From assembly GCA_963822705.1 (NCBI GenBank), contig CAWGIX010000006.1:1-64000 (forward strand): DNA of 64,000 nucleotides, written 5' to 3'. Positions 27,601 to 37,161 of the stretch are shown in pieces. The notes under the pieces are model-generated. The model was not told where the DNA came from, ran no database searches, and saw only the letters and a program-made list of their open reading frames with translations. The position numbers and the translations under genes were made by a program. Within the stretch, counting starts at the first letter, position 1. Every line of letters starts with the position of its first letter. The DNA is from CAVRQM01 sp963822705 (GTDB lineage Bacteria > Pseudomonadota > Alphaproteobacteria > Acetobacterales > Acetobacteraceae).

Positions 27601-28993
27601 AGATGTGGCGGGACGTGTACCGCAAATCCGCAGCGAAGGGCGCTGGGTATGTCGGGGAAGGCGGCTTGAATGTCCTCCCGCCGGGTGCCGTAATAGGCTT
27701 GCCCAATACGGATCCCGTCGACGAATACCTCGATGACGTCGATGCCCGTCGTGGCGATCGCCCAGCCGCTGATGGAGAGAAAGCCTCGAACCGGCTGTAC
27801 CGCGGCGCCGCCCTGAATGAGAGGCGTATCGATCAAAAAACGGATAGGGGAGCTATCGGCGGCCTCAGGGGGCCTGGACGCCTGCGCGGCCTTCCGGCCC
27901 AATGTCGACGCCGCGCGCGCCTGCACGGCACTTCGCAAAACCCGTTCCTCGCCATCTCGACCCCGTGCGGTCAGTGCGACGACATGCTCGCCGGAAAACG
28001 GCCGGCCCAAGCGTCGCGAAAATTCGAAGCCTGCGGTCCCGCTTGCAGGAATTCTCGGGAAACCGGTTGCCGATATCGGGCCGGTCGAGCCCGATCTCCG
28101 CTTTCCCGAGCTGTTGGTCGTCGAGAGATACGGCCAGCTCGGCAAGACCGGAGGGACAGATGGCCCATCCACCAAGCCTTAGCTCTCCCGCGCTCGTGAG
28201 TGACGACAGTATCGCAGCATATGCGCACCTCCGGCCCGCAGACAGGCGTTCCGCGCTTTTTCGCCGAGGGCGATATCTCCGGCATCATGCTGTCGGCGCA
28301 GAGCACCCCGCCTCGGGTCATCGCTACCACCCGAATCGGCTCGTTCCCGAACAGAGTGCGCGCGTGCGGAACCTTCTCGACGAACCGGAAGCCGGATGTT
28401 CCTGCAAAAGGATAATGTTGATACGCTCTTTCGACGTCACCGCGAGAAATGCCCTTCTCCGCGAGTCCGAGTCGACGTTGCCCGAGGAAGACGGCGACTT
28501 CCTCTACTGGGGCGAGGCTGACGACCCATCCCGCCACTCGCAGGATGCCACCTGCCTCCACGGCAGCACTCTCCAGTTTCAGCAGCATGGGCGGCAGTTG
28601 TGGCGGCTGAAGCCGGTCGCGGGTTGCCCGGTCCGGCAGCGAGCCGTTGTCTGTCTGCAGGTTTGGGGTGACCGCCGTGGCGACGGTCCGGTCGGCGTGC
28701 TCGCCGCCGGCCTCCACGCGAAGGCGCAGCTCGAGCGTCGGAGACACAGGGGCCGGGATGCGGGCAGCGTAGAAGAAGCCGGCCCGCCCTCTCTCCGGAT
28801 GCCCGGGATGGGCGCGCGCCGCTTCAGGCGACGGCGCGCCGATTACCGCCTGACAGAGGCGATCCGGGCCGGTGAAGAGCGTGACCGCGTCCACTGGCGC
28901 GTCCGCGAGCGCCCAGCCTCGGCCAGAGAGCCATATCCCAGTTGCCTCTGCTCGGACGACCGGTTGTTCGAACTCAATCAGGAAATGAGACAC
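24675..28993 (-). CDS. Giant glycosyltransferase: four beta-sandwich modules + GT2 + GT9, two frameshifts
   Basis: About 1440 residues after joining three frames (breaks near 28190 and 28068, where module 3 is read continuously only by changing frame). Four N-terminal modules of about 90-110 residues share G.L...GWA ... V.VF.DG...G.A ... D ... GF (for example ISGWAIATTGIDVIEVFVDG). Then a GT2-like region (FTLVIRTAAAAADTEARLLL) and a full GT2 domain (VSIIIPTTGARDLVRLAIAS, LFLNDDIEV, GFDEEHPVVNNDVDFCLR). The C-terminal ~370 residues are a GT9/heptosyltransferase domain (ILVVKVDHIGDFLTAIPAI, CIHPGVGNSARQW, YVGNNSGPQHFAAALG). No signal peptide; probably cytoplasmic, extending a surface glycan. 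Last gene of the operon. Confidence 0.7.
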
Positions 28994-30513
28994 GAGAGGC
29001 GAGCCATCCTTCTCCGAGCCGCTGGACTTGGCTGTCCGAAACGTACGTGGTCTGCGCGAATGCCCAATGAGCGGCTACGGTGGTGTGATCGGGGAAGAAC
29101 TCCCACCGCGAACCCAGCCGGTGAACCTTGCGAGGGGACCGTCTCGCAGGGTCCGGGCGTGCCTGCTTGCCGGGTAGGGGGACGCGACCGGGTGGGAGGG
29201 CCCAAGTTCGGGCACTGCCGGTGGCTGGATCGGCCCTGTAGCCGAAAACAGCCAGCTGGCAGCATCGGCTCCGGGGCTGTTCGTGCACAGCACGTCTGCT
29301 TCTGCCACGCCGTCCCGGTGTCGATCCGTTGGCTCGCCTTGGTATGCAACCGGTTGAACCAGCGAGGCGTCTTCGTGCGGCGGTTTGAGGTCTGCGCTCG
29401 GCTCGGAGTCGGCCTGGTCCAGCCGGTTCAACCGGGACCGCAAGGCGCTGAGATGATCGTAAATCGCCGCATCCTGAGGGTTGAGATCGGCCGCCCGGCG
29501 GGCGGCCTCGATCGCCTCAACAAGCCGTTTCTGGCGGGCTAGGACATGGCTGAGGGTGTTGAGCAGGGCAGGGTCCTCGGGCGCGACAGCGAGGGCTCTG
29601 CGGATTTGGGCTTCCGCCTCTGCGGGCCGGTCGAGACGCGAGAGAAGTGCGCTGAGATGGCCGCGGATCGACGCATTCTGCGGTTCCAGATCGGCCGCAC
29701 GGCGGGCCGGCTCGACCGCCTCGGCCAGCCGGTCCTGGTGGGCCAGTATATGGCTCAGGGTGCTGAGTAGGGCAGGATCTTCGGGCACGAGTGCGAGGGC
29801 GCTGCGGATCTCAAGCTCGGCTTCCGCGGGGCGGTTCAGGCGTGACAGAAGGGCGCTCAGATGGCCACGAATGGGGGCATCCTGCGGGTTGAGGTCGGCT
29901 GCCTGGCGGGCTGCCTCCACGGCCTCGGCCAGGCGTTCCTGGCGCACCAGGATATGACTGAGAGCACTGAGCAGGGCAGGGTTCTCATCTATCCGGGCGC
30001 CAGGGCCAAGGCTCCGCGAATTTCGGCCTCTGCTTCTTCGGGTCGGCCCGCGCGCGAGAGAAGCAGGCTGAGATGGCCGCGAATTGGCGCATCGTGGGGA
30101 TTCAGCTCGGCCGCTAGACGCGCGGCCTCGATGGCCTCGGTGAGCCGTTCCTGCCGAGCCAGGATATGGCTCAGGCTTCCGAGCAGCCCGGGATCATCGG
30201 GCGCGAGCGCGACGGCGCCGCGGATTTCCACTTCGGCCTCTGCGGGGCGATCAAGGCGCCAGAGCAAATTGCTCAGGTGGGCACGGATCGGCGCGTCGTG
30301 AGGGTTTAGGTCAATCGCTCGGCGGGCTGCCTGGACCGCCTCGGCGAGGTTTCCCTGGCGGGCTAAAAGATGGCTCCGTTCGCCGGCCAGAACGGGGTTG
30401 TCCGCGTCCATCATAGGGCGGGACGCGGCTTCGTTTCCGGTTCGTCTGACCGTCCTTGGTGCATCCAGCGCATTCCCCAGCGTTCTCTCGAGCAGGTCCA
30501 GGTTACCGGGCAC
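28974..30513 (-). CDS. TPR-repeat protein built from 68-residue tandem units, frameshifted
   Basis: About 510 residues if breaks are joined. After a 50-residue start (GNLDLLERTLGNALDAPRTV) come 4.5 near-identical units of two TPRs each, for example RLAEAVEAARQAADLNPQ / RPAEAEAEIRGALALAPG. One frame change near 29985 inside unit 2 (APG then DENPALLSALSHILV in another frame). Beyond the repeats the reading is less sure; a second change near 29113 would give SRWEFFPDHTTVAAHWAFAQ and a stop at 28974 overlapping the next gene by 20 bases. Without it, the reading stops at 29075. GTG start at 30513. TPRs mediate protein contacts; likely a scaffold for the flanking glycosyltransferases (inference). 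Confidence 0.6.
29430..30360 (-). repeat. 204-bp tandem coding repeats (TPR pairs)
   Basis: Unit starts (the RQ/HQ codons) fall at 30360, 30156, 29944, 29740 and 29536 on the minus strand. Spacings are 204, 212, 204 and 204 bases; the odd one coincides with the frameshift. The fifth unit fades out after about 100 bases. Each unit encodes 68 residues. Confidence 0.85.
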
Positions 30514-30528
30514 GCACTGGTTCCGCGT

Positions 30529-31449
30529 TCACGGCCGCGCCCGTCTGCTGCGCGGTTTGGGAGTTTCGGAGGCAGCCGGTTCGGGGCCCGCATCCGTGCC
30601 TGGGCTGCCGCGACGCGGGACCACGGCCACCCGCAGGCCGCTCAGCAACATGCCTCCGGCCTCGCAGGCTGCGCCATCCTCGAACGGCCCGTGCTCGGCG
30701 CCATCGAAGCGTCCCCACACGCGGCAGACAAAATCCGCGGCGGCCTGGCCGCGCAGGCGGATGCGCGCGCCCAGCAGCGGCAGCGCCATTTGCCGGCTGC
30801 CGCAGAACTCGCCTTCCTCCATCCAGGGCGAGGACCAGTCCTGTCCCAGCACCGCCTGATACTCGATCGAGGCGCGCGGCAGGTCCGGCCCCAAGGTCAC
30901 GGCAAAGCCCTCGATCGCCCCCTCGCTGTCCGGGGCCGCGCCCCAGGCGCCGCCGACGCAGAGCAGATCGCCGTGGTTCTGCACATGCACCAGCAAGGTC
31001 AACGGCGCCGATGCCAGCGCGTCCGCCGCCCTCAGGTCCGGCACCGCAGGGGACGACGGCCGCGGCTCGACCACGGTGATGTGGATTTCCGGCGGCGGCA
31101 TCGGCCCCGAGGCCTTGTAGGTGGTCAGCAGCACCGATGACCGCCGGCCGGTCACCCGAAGATAGGCCGGCGGCGCGGACGCCACCAGCAGCGAGGTTTC
31201 CGTCAGCGAAGAGACAAAAGTGCGCTCGGCCCCGCTGGCGGGCAGCGGATCGAACCGCACGCAAGGCAGCACCATGCCGCCTTCCGTGCGCACCACCTTG
31301 GGCGCGACCACCGTAATGGTGAACAGGCCCGGCTCCAGGCTGATCAGCTGGGCGCTGACATCGATGCGCACATCGGGCGTGGCGGAAGCGACCTCGCTGG
31401 TCTGCCGCTCCGCGGGCTTGGTGGTCCAGGTGGGTTCATCCAAAGGCAC
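30529..31449 (-). CDS. Unknown protein of the glycan operon
   Basis: 306 residues; family not recognised. No signal peptide or membrane segment. Beta-rich appearance with ISLEPGLFTITVVAPKVV, IEGFAVTLGPDLPRASIEYQ, SSPWMEEGEFCGSRQM and a basic C-terminal tail (PKPRSRRARP). The phrase pattern (property of a surface residue set, then GARIRLRGQAAADFVCRVWGRF) suggests an all-beta accessory domain. GTG at 31449 has a GGAGG site five bases upstream and overlaps the preceding gene by 14 bases; an ATG at 31500 would overlap it by 65. Its place between two glycosyltransferase genes is the only functional hint. Confidence 0.5.
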   Translation of the reverse strand: MPLDEPTWTTKPAERQTSEVASATPDVRIDVSAQLISLEPGLFTITVVAPKVVRTEGGMVLPCVRFDPLPASGAERTFVSSLTETSLLVASAPPAYLRVTGRRSSVLLTTYKASGPMPPPEIHITVVEPRPSSPAVPDLRAADALASAPLTLLVHVQNHGDLLCVGGAWGAAPDSEGAIEGFAVTLGPDLPRASIEYQAVLGQDWSSPWMEEGEFCGSRQMALPLLGARIRLRGQAAADFVCRVWGRFDGAEHGPFEDGAACEAGGMLLSGLRVAVVPRRGSPGTDAGPEPAASETPKPRSRRARP

Positions 31450-34400
31450 GGTTCCCTCCGGCGGCGCGGCGGAGCGCGGGTGCGGCCGCACGGGTTGCAT
31501 ACGCCAGATCGAAGAATTGTTGGTTTATGCGCGCAACGGTGCTGCCGAGCGGGAGCAGCGTGCCGGCGCCACTGGCGGCGATGCGCTCCGCCTGGGCGCC
31601 GAGGTCGAAGGCGACGACATGCAGCCCGGCCTGCCACAGCGCCGACAGCGCGTAACACCAGGTCTCCGGGCATACCGAGGGCACGAAGCCGAGATCGGGG
31701 GCGAATTCCTGCAGCAGAGCCGCGGCCTCGCCTTCCTCGAAGCGGCCCGTGATGAACACCCGATCCGTCGCCAGCAGCCGGTCGTCGTCGATCGTGTGGC
31801 CGATCACCACGAAACCCAGTTGAAGGGCGCGCCGCGCGGCATCGCGCGCACAGGCGAGCAGGACGGAATATCCCTTGTCCTCGCCGATCCCGCCTACCAG
31901 CGCGACCTGCAGCCGCGCACCCGGCAGCGCCGAATCCGGCCGCAGCGAGGGCAGCCGGACCGCGCGCGTCAGCACGGCGTCGTCCTCCCAGGGGGTCACC
32001 TCCGGGTTCAGCCTTGGCACGAAGCGGCGCAACCGCTCGGCCGCATCCCGGCTCGGTGCCGTCAGCCGCCGGGCGGCGCGCAGCAGCATTCCGTGCCGCT
32101 CCCGGTGCGCGGCGACACTGCCCTGGAACGGAATGCGTGCGCCGTGATCGGCGATGCAGTCCTCGCACACGCGGCGGTCCGCCGGCTCGCCGCAGTAGCC
32201 GGTGGTGCCAAACGGGCCGCCGGTGCCGACCGGCGCCCCGAGCAGCGTCACGCGCGGGCAGATGGCGGCAAAATCGTGCACGCATACGTCGAACGGAACC
32301 CGCAGCAGGCCGGCGAGGCGCGCGATGGCCGGATCGTGTGCGGCGGTATGGTGCAGCTCGACCGCGACCGGATGGTCGTCGTGCAAAAACACCGCCAACG
32401 CCTCGACGGTGGCAAAACGCAAATTCGGATGCGTTGCCTGGGTGCCGTCGGAGACGGCAAATCCGTCCCCCGGGCGGACCACGATCGCGCGTCGGCCTTC
32501 CCCGCGCAAGGCTGCGACGCGCGCGGCGATGCGGCGCTCGACGCCGCCGCCCGCATCGTGCGTGACCAGCACCACCGCCTGTGGGCACTGGCCCGCTTGC
32601 CAGAGTTTCGCATCCAGAGCGAAGCGCGCCGGGCGCAGCGGATCGGCCGCGATCCAGGTGGATACCGCGGCGTGGTAGCCTGGATGCAGCCGCTCGAGAA
32701 CGGCTTGGTTGTGCGGCCGCAGCGCCGCCCCGGCGGCGCCGAAGGAGGTGCCCCCTGCATGCGCCACGACCACGTCGCAGGCGGCGACATGATCCCATCC
32801 CAGCTGGGAGGCGCGCAGGGAAAAATCATTTTCCTCGCCATAGCCTTGCGCGAACGCGTCCTCGCGCAACAGTCCGGTCTCGGCCAGGCAGTCGTGACGA
32901 ATATAGACGCAGAACCCCATGCAGGTAGGAAGCTGCACGCGCAGCCCGGCATTGGCGGCGCGCGCGGCCGCGTCCATCGTTGCCAGCGCCGCCGCATCCG
33001 GCATCGCTTCGGCCGCGCCGAAAGTCTGCCGTGTGGTCAGCGTGCCGTCGGTGGTCAGCGGCGTCGCCGTGCCGGTGCGCGCATCGGCATAGGCCGCCTC
33101 GGCCAGCCGGGCGATCGCATCCGGCGGGGCGAGCGTATCGCTGTTCAGCAACACCACGTCGCGGCCGGGAGCGCGGTCGCCGCCGGTGCCGGCCGGGCCA
33201 TCCGTGGCGTAGCGCAGTCCGGTATTCACGGCTGCCGGAAAGCCGCGATTTTGCGCGTGCCGCAACAGCACGATGCGCCCGCGCGCGGCAGCCTGCTCGG
33301 CCGATTTGCGCAGCGCGGGCTCGGCGATGCCGTCATCGACCGCGACGATGCGCAGGCCCGGCAGCATGTTGGCGCCGAGGCTGTCCAGACAGGCGGCGAA
33401 GGCGCCGGCGCCGCGATATAGCGGGATCACCACGTCAATCGCGCGCCGCTCCGGCAGCCAGCGCGCCGCGGCCGGCAGCACGCTTGCCAGGGCCGTGGGC
33501 AGCGGGCGCCATGCATCGACCCCGGCCTCTAGCGCGGCGCGGCAGGCGCGGGCTTCCTCGATCAGACGGATCGGGCTGCCCATCAGCGCGCTGCCGCCCT
33601 GCGCGCGCACATGCAGGGCCTCGCCCCCAAGCGTCTCGCGGTCGAACCGGAAGCGGAAGCCCAGCGGACGTGTGCCGCCGTCACCGGCTTCGGGCATCAG
33701 GGAGTCGTCATCGGCGACAACCGAGGCAAGCGGCGCGCCACCGTCGGCTGCAAATACCTCGATGACGGGCTGCTGCTCGGGATCGGCGGCGGCAACAGCC
33801 CATCCCGACAGCAGGCCATCGGGCGACAGCGACACCACCCCGTCGACGCGGCCGATGCGCGCGAGCTCGATCCTGGCGCCGAGCAGCTTGCCGCCTGAGG
33901 CGCGCGCGACCAGCACGCCGGCCGTGCGCCAGTCTTGCGGCAGCGCGCAGCTATCGGCGCCGCGGGGCGGCGAGCCTGTCCAGCGTCGGCCGAGACGCAG
34001 CGTCAGCCCGTCCGCATGCGCCACGATCCGCCCGTCGCCCTGCACGCCAACCCATCCGGCATGCCCGGAGGCGGCGCACACCGCGTCGGCCAGGTCACCG
34101 AATGGTCGCCCGCGCGGCGGTGCAAAGCGGCTGAGCAGCGCATCCAGCGCCGCCGCCGCCGCCACCGACCGCCCAAGCCGATGCAGCAACGCAATCCGCG
34201 ACACACGCGCATCGCGGTGCAGCGGCATTCTGTCGACCAGGTCGTCAAGAATACCGAGGGCACGCTCCGGCGCGCTGTCGGCGAGTGCCGATGCAAGCAG
34301 GCACGGCACTGATGGATCCGCCGGGGCCAAGCGGCGCGCCCGGTCGAACCACCGAGCCGCCTCCGCGCGACGGCCTGCATCAAGGGCAGTACATCCTCGC

Positions 34401-34522
34401 CGTACCGCCTCGCGCGGGGCTGTAGTACCGCCGGAACCGACAATGTTCTCCACTATACCACCAATTCCAAGCACGCGTGCAGGACTGGGGGAAACACGCA
34501 CGTGTCCCCTCAGCCTGGGCAA
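31436..34522 (-). CDS. Multidomain glycosyltransferase (TPR-like, beta-sandwich, GT2, GT4-like)
   Basis: 1028 residues. Residues ~35-130 are TPR-like (ALDAGRRAEAARWFDRARRL). Residues ~225-315 form one GW module (LLSGWAVAAADPEQQ ... GFRFRFD) like those in the giant protein downstream. A GT2 domain follows from ~365 (IDVVIPLYRGAGAFAACLDSL, FPAAVNTGLRYA, VVLLNSDTLAP, YGEENDFSLR). The last ~390 residues look like a GT-B/GT4 enzyme (LVTHDAGGGVERRIAARVAAL, VALVGGIGEDKGYSVLL, FVPSVCPETWCYALSALW). Probably makes two linkages of a surface glycan. Written start is a TTG at 34522, 7 bases after the RTX gene; a GTG at 34453 is a good alternative. Confidence 0.75.
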   Translation of the reverse strand: MPRLRGHVRVSPSPARVLGIGGIVENIVGSGGTTAPREAVRRGCTALDAGRRAEAARWFDRARRLAPADPSVPCLLASALADSAPERALGILDDLVDRMPLHRDARVSRIALLHRLGRSVAAAAALDALLSRFAPPRGRPFGDLADAVCAASGHAGWVGVQGDGRIVAHADGLTLRLGRRWTGSPPRGADSCALPQDWRTAGVLVARASGGKLLGARIELARIGRVDGVVSLSPDGLLSGWAVAAADPEQQPVIEVFAADGGAPLASVVADDDSLMPEAGDGGTRPLGFRFRFDRETLGGEALHVRAQGGSALMGSPIRLIEEARACRAALEAGVDAWRPLPTALASVLPAAARWLPERRAIDVVIPLYRGAGAFAACLDSLGANMLPGLRIVAVDDGIAEPALRKSAEQAAARGRIVLLRHAQNRGFPAAVNTGLRYATDGPAGTGGDRAPGRDVVLLNSDTLAPPDAIARLAEAAYADARTGTATPLTTDGTLTTRQTFGAAEAMPDAAALATMDAAARAANAGLRVQLPTCMGFCVYIRHDCLAETGLLREDAFAQGYGEENDFSLRASQLGWDHVAACDVVVAHAGGTSFGAAGAALRPHNQAVLERLHPGYHAAVSTWIAADPLRPARFALDAKLWQAGQCPQAVVLVTHDAGGGVERRIAARVAALRGEGRRAIVVRPGDGFAVSDGTQATHPNLRFATVEALAVFLHDDHPVAVELHHTAAHDPAIARLAGLLRVPFDVCVHDFAAICPRVTLLGAPVGTGGPFGTTGYCGEPADRRVCEDCIADHGARIPFQGSVAAHRERHGMLLRAARRLTAPSRDAAERLRRFVPRLNPEVTPWEDDAVLTRAVRLPSLRPDSALPGARLQVALVGGIGEDKGYSVLLACARDAARRALQLGFVVIGHTIDDDRLLATDRVFITGRFEEGEAAALLQEFAPDLGFVPSVCPETWCYALSALWQAGLHVVAFDLGAQAERIAASGAGTLLPLGSTVARINQQFFDLAYATRAAAPALRRAAGGNRAFG

Positions 34523-34529
34523 GCAGCAA

Positions 34530-35684
34530 TCAGTGCTTGAAGTCGCTCGCGGTCAGGTGCTTCGGATCGAAGCCGTCGAGCACTACCTTGGTGCCGTCCA
34601 GCAGCGAGAAAGTCCCGTTGCCTCCTACGACATGATACGTGTCCATGGCGAAGTCGATGGCGCTGGCACCACCTACGTTCAGCAAGTCCATCTTGTTGAA
34701 GCCGGTAATCGTGTCGGTTGTGCCGTTGCCGCTGGTACCCGTCACGTCGTGGATAGTCAGGTTGAGGATATCCTTGCCGCTCCCGGCGACCAGTGTCTCA
34801 TTTCCCATACCCGTTTCGATAGTATCAGAGCCACTTCCGCCGATCAGTGTATCGCCGGCACCCCCACCGAAAATACTGGCATCACCCGAGCCTGCCTTTA
34901 TGAAGTTGTCGCCACCGGTGCCGCCGTGGAACACACCTCCACCAGCATTGCCGAAAATCGTATAGCTGCCCGCGCCGCTGAGCACGGTGCTGGCATTAGC
35001 CCCGTTGTCGAAATGGAGCCTGAGGCCGGGATCACTTTGCCCAGCCCGAACCAAGTCACTTCCTCCGGGCCGCACCTCAATGGTGTCACTCCCGTTTCCG
35101 CGCAGATAGACGGTGTCGTGGCCGCTCGAGAAAACCAGGGACTGGCCGTCGTAGAGGAACACCTTGTTGTGTCCGTGTCCGGCCGAGATCGTGGTGTGGC
35201 CGTCGCCGCCCTGGAGCGTGTCGTTGCCCGCCCCGGTATAGGCCGCAACGCTGCCCATATCCCCGGCGCCATTTGGACCCTGGAAGGTAATCCTGTTGTC
35301 GCCTCCGCCCGCCAGCACGGTGTTGTTGCCGATGAGTGCGGAGTAGGTCAGCCCACCGTCGCTCGCCAGCACGGTTTGCCCGTGTGGGGCACCGCCGCCA
35401 ATCACTGTGCTCGAGCTGTTGCTGTTCTCGTCGACCACGGCGCCGAAGCCACGCGCGTCGATTACGGTGTTCGCGTATTTCGCCTGAATGATAAGATAGG
35501 CTGGCGTCGGCTCCGGCGCCGGGGGTGGATGATTCGGATTATAATAGATGGCAGTCTGGTAGGTCGTGTCGATTACTCGCGCGTAGTATTCCGCATTCCT
35601 CAAGTCGATACCTGCGTTCGGATACGTTAGCGTAGCCGGCGGCCGCCCTGCGCCGCCCGTGACTGTTACCTGCATTTCGCTCAC
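34530..35684 (-). CDS. RTX/hemolysin-type calcium-binding repeat protein
   Basis: 384 residues without N-terminal signal peptide. Glycine/aspartate-rich nonapeptide-like repeats between residues ~125 and ~325 (AGGGDNRI, GAGNDTLQGGDGHT, GGGAGDTLIGGSGSDTIETG), the GGxGxD calcium-binding beta-roll. The C-terminal part (ITGFNKMDLLNVGG, HVVGGNGTFSLLDG) resembles the end of type I-secreted proteins, so export by a type I system is expected; no such system lies in the window apart from unrelated ABC genes. First gene of the 24675-35684 operon; probably a surface protein on which the locus acts (inference). GTG start at 35684, ATG four codons later possible. Confidence 0.8.
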   Translation of the reverse strand: MSEMQVTVTGGAGRPPATLTYPNAGIDLRNAEYYARVIDTTYQTAIYYNPNHPPPAPEPTPAYLIIQAKYANTVIDARGFGAVVDENSNSSSTVIGGGAPHGQTVLASDGGLTYSALIGNNTVLAGGGDNRITFQGPNGAGDMGSVAAYTGAGNDTLQGGDGHTTISAGHGHNKVFLYDGQSLVFSSGHDTVYLRGNGSDTIEVRPGGSDLVRAGQSDPGLRLHFDNGANASTVLSGAGSYTIFGNAGGGVFHGGTGGDNFIKAGSGDASIFGGGAGDTLIGGSGSDTIETGMGNETLVAGSGKDILNLTIHDVTGTSGNGTTDTITGFNKMDLLNVGGASAIDFAMDTYHVVGGNGTFSLLDGTKVVLDGFDPKHLTASDFKH

Positions 35685-36155
35685 CTGTCCTTGGCGTCAT
35701 GAATGAGGTGACGGGGTGGCTCTCCTTTTCCACCCGTAACGGTAACAAGCTTGCTCCGTGCCCCTGGTGACGCATGTATTAAGAATAGGATGACGAGGCA
35801 AGGTAAAACGCCGTGACAAAAGTGTGGTCCGGGCGGTGTCCTTGCCACTCGTAGATGAAGGCGCTCTCGATTAGGAAAAGTCGGCTCGCTCGTTCATTCG
35901 GGAGCGCGGAGTTCAGCACACCCGGCGCTTTGAACTTTCCTTACGACAAAAATACAATTACCAGGACCGCGCGGACTGTGCTGTCCTCCCGTTTAAGTGA
36001 CGGCAAAGCGCCGGACCATTTATTCGCATAGTTGCGGAGCCCGAACCGGCCGCAGCTGCCGGCAGAACGCGCGGGCTTGCCGCAGGATTGGCCGGGCTCG
36101 AAGCGATTTGGCGCCCGGTGCTAGAGTTGCGAGGCTGAGGGAGCACGCAAGGAAC
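35685..36155. other. Intergenic region between divergent genes
   Basis: 471 bases with no convincing gene. It should hold promoters for the RTX operon (minus) and the PEP-mutase-like gene (plus). A hairpin-capable pair, ACGGGGTGG (35711-35719) and CCACCCGT (35730-35737), lies in the RTX leader. An AT-richer stretch is at 35777-35960. Short antisense readings here have no recognisable features. Confidence 0.5.
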
Positions 36156-37004
36156 ATGACTGAGTTTCGCCCCGATCAGGCCGCCAAGGCGTCCGCGTTT
36201 CGCGACCTGCACGCGCGGGCTGGCGCGTTCGTAATCCCCAACCCGTGGGACGCCGGCTCGGCGCGCATTCTGGCGGCGCTGGGGTTCCAGGCGCTGGCCA
36301 CCACCAGCGCGGGTTTGGCGTTTTCGCTCGGACGGCGCGACGGGGAACAACTGGTCAGCCGGACCGAGGCGCTGGCCAATGCGCGCCAGATCGCCGAGGC
36401 CACCGACCTGCCCGTCTCGGGCGACCTCGAGAATGGGTTCGGCGACGCCCCCGAGGATGCGGCGGAGACCATTCGGCAGGCGGCGCAGGCGGGTCTGGTC
36501 GGCGCCTCCATCGAGGACGCGACCGGCGACTCTTCGCGGCCGATCTACGATTTCGGCCACGCAGTCGAGCGGATCGCCGCGGCCGTCGCGGTTTCTCGCG
36601 CGCTGCCTTTCGTCTTCACGCTGACCGCGCGCGCGGAAAATTTCTTGCAGGGGCGCGCCGATCTGGAGGACACGATCCGGCGGCTGCAGGCTTTTGAGCA
36701 GGCCGGCGCGGACGTGCTCTACGCCCCCGGCCTGCCGAGTTTGGATGCGGTCCGCGCCGTCTGTGCCGCGGTCGCGAAACCGGTCAACGTGCTGGCCAAC
36801 ACGAAAATTCCGTCGCTGACGGTGGCCGCCTTGGCCGAGGCGGGGGCCAAGCGGATCAGCGTGGGCGGCCTGCTGAACCGCGCCGCGCTGGGCGGCTTTT
36901 TGCGCGCCGCACGCGAGCTGCGGCAGGCCGGCACGTTCGGCTTTGCCCAGGATGCAACCACGCATGCCGAAGCGAGCGGCTTCATGGCGGGGCGGGACGC
37001 GTAA
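36156..37004 (+). CDS. Isocitrate lyase/PEP mutase family enzyme
   Basis: 282-residue TIM-barrel enzyme. Motifs FVIPNPWDAGSARILAALGF, LPVSGDLENGFGD, GASIEDATGD (the metal-binding Glu-Asp), LTARAENFL and VNVLANTKIPSLTVAALAEAGAKRISVG are typical of the oxaloacetate decarboxylase/PEP phosphonomutase-like branch. The KKCGH-type catalytic Cys motif of true isocitrate lyase is absent. Probable C-C or C-P bond lyase on a 2-oxo acid; exact substrate unknown. ATG at 36156 has AAGGA just upstream. Stands alone. Confidence 0.85.
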   Translation: MTEFRPDQAAKASAFRDLHARAGAFVIPNPWDAGSARILAALGFQALATTSAGLAFSLGRRDGEQLVSRTEALANARQIAEATDLPVSGDLENGFGDAPEDAAETIRQAAQAGLVGASIEDATGDSSRPIYDFGHAVERIAAAVAVSRALPFVFTLTARAENFLQGRADLEDTIRRLQAFEQAGADVLYAPGLPSLDAVRAVCAAVAKPVNVLANTKIPSLTVAALAEAGAKRISVGGLLNRAALGGFLRAARELRQAGTFGFAQDATTHAEASGFMAGRDA

Positions 37005-37161
37005 GGTGGACAGGCGCAGCGCCGTGACAATCAGCGACGTTACGCCATAGCTCCAAAGAACTCTGAGGGGAGTTTCCACCCGCGCCCAGCGGAATGGCGA
37101 CGCCAGCAGTAGACAGCGAGCCGCTAGTGCGATTGGCACGAGCACGCGATATGTTCAATCT

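Noticed and set aside
31220..33421. 733-codon plus-strand open frame
   Set aside because: Antisense of the glycosyltransferase gene; no domain pattern, biased Arg/Gly composition from high GC.
35958..37145. Minus-strand open frame opposite the PEP-mutase-like gene
   Set aside because: Shadow of a well-supported gene on the other strand.
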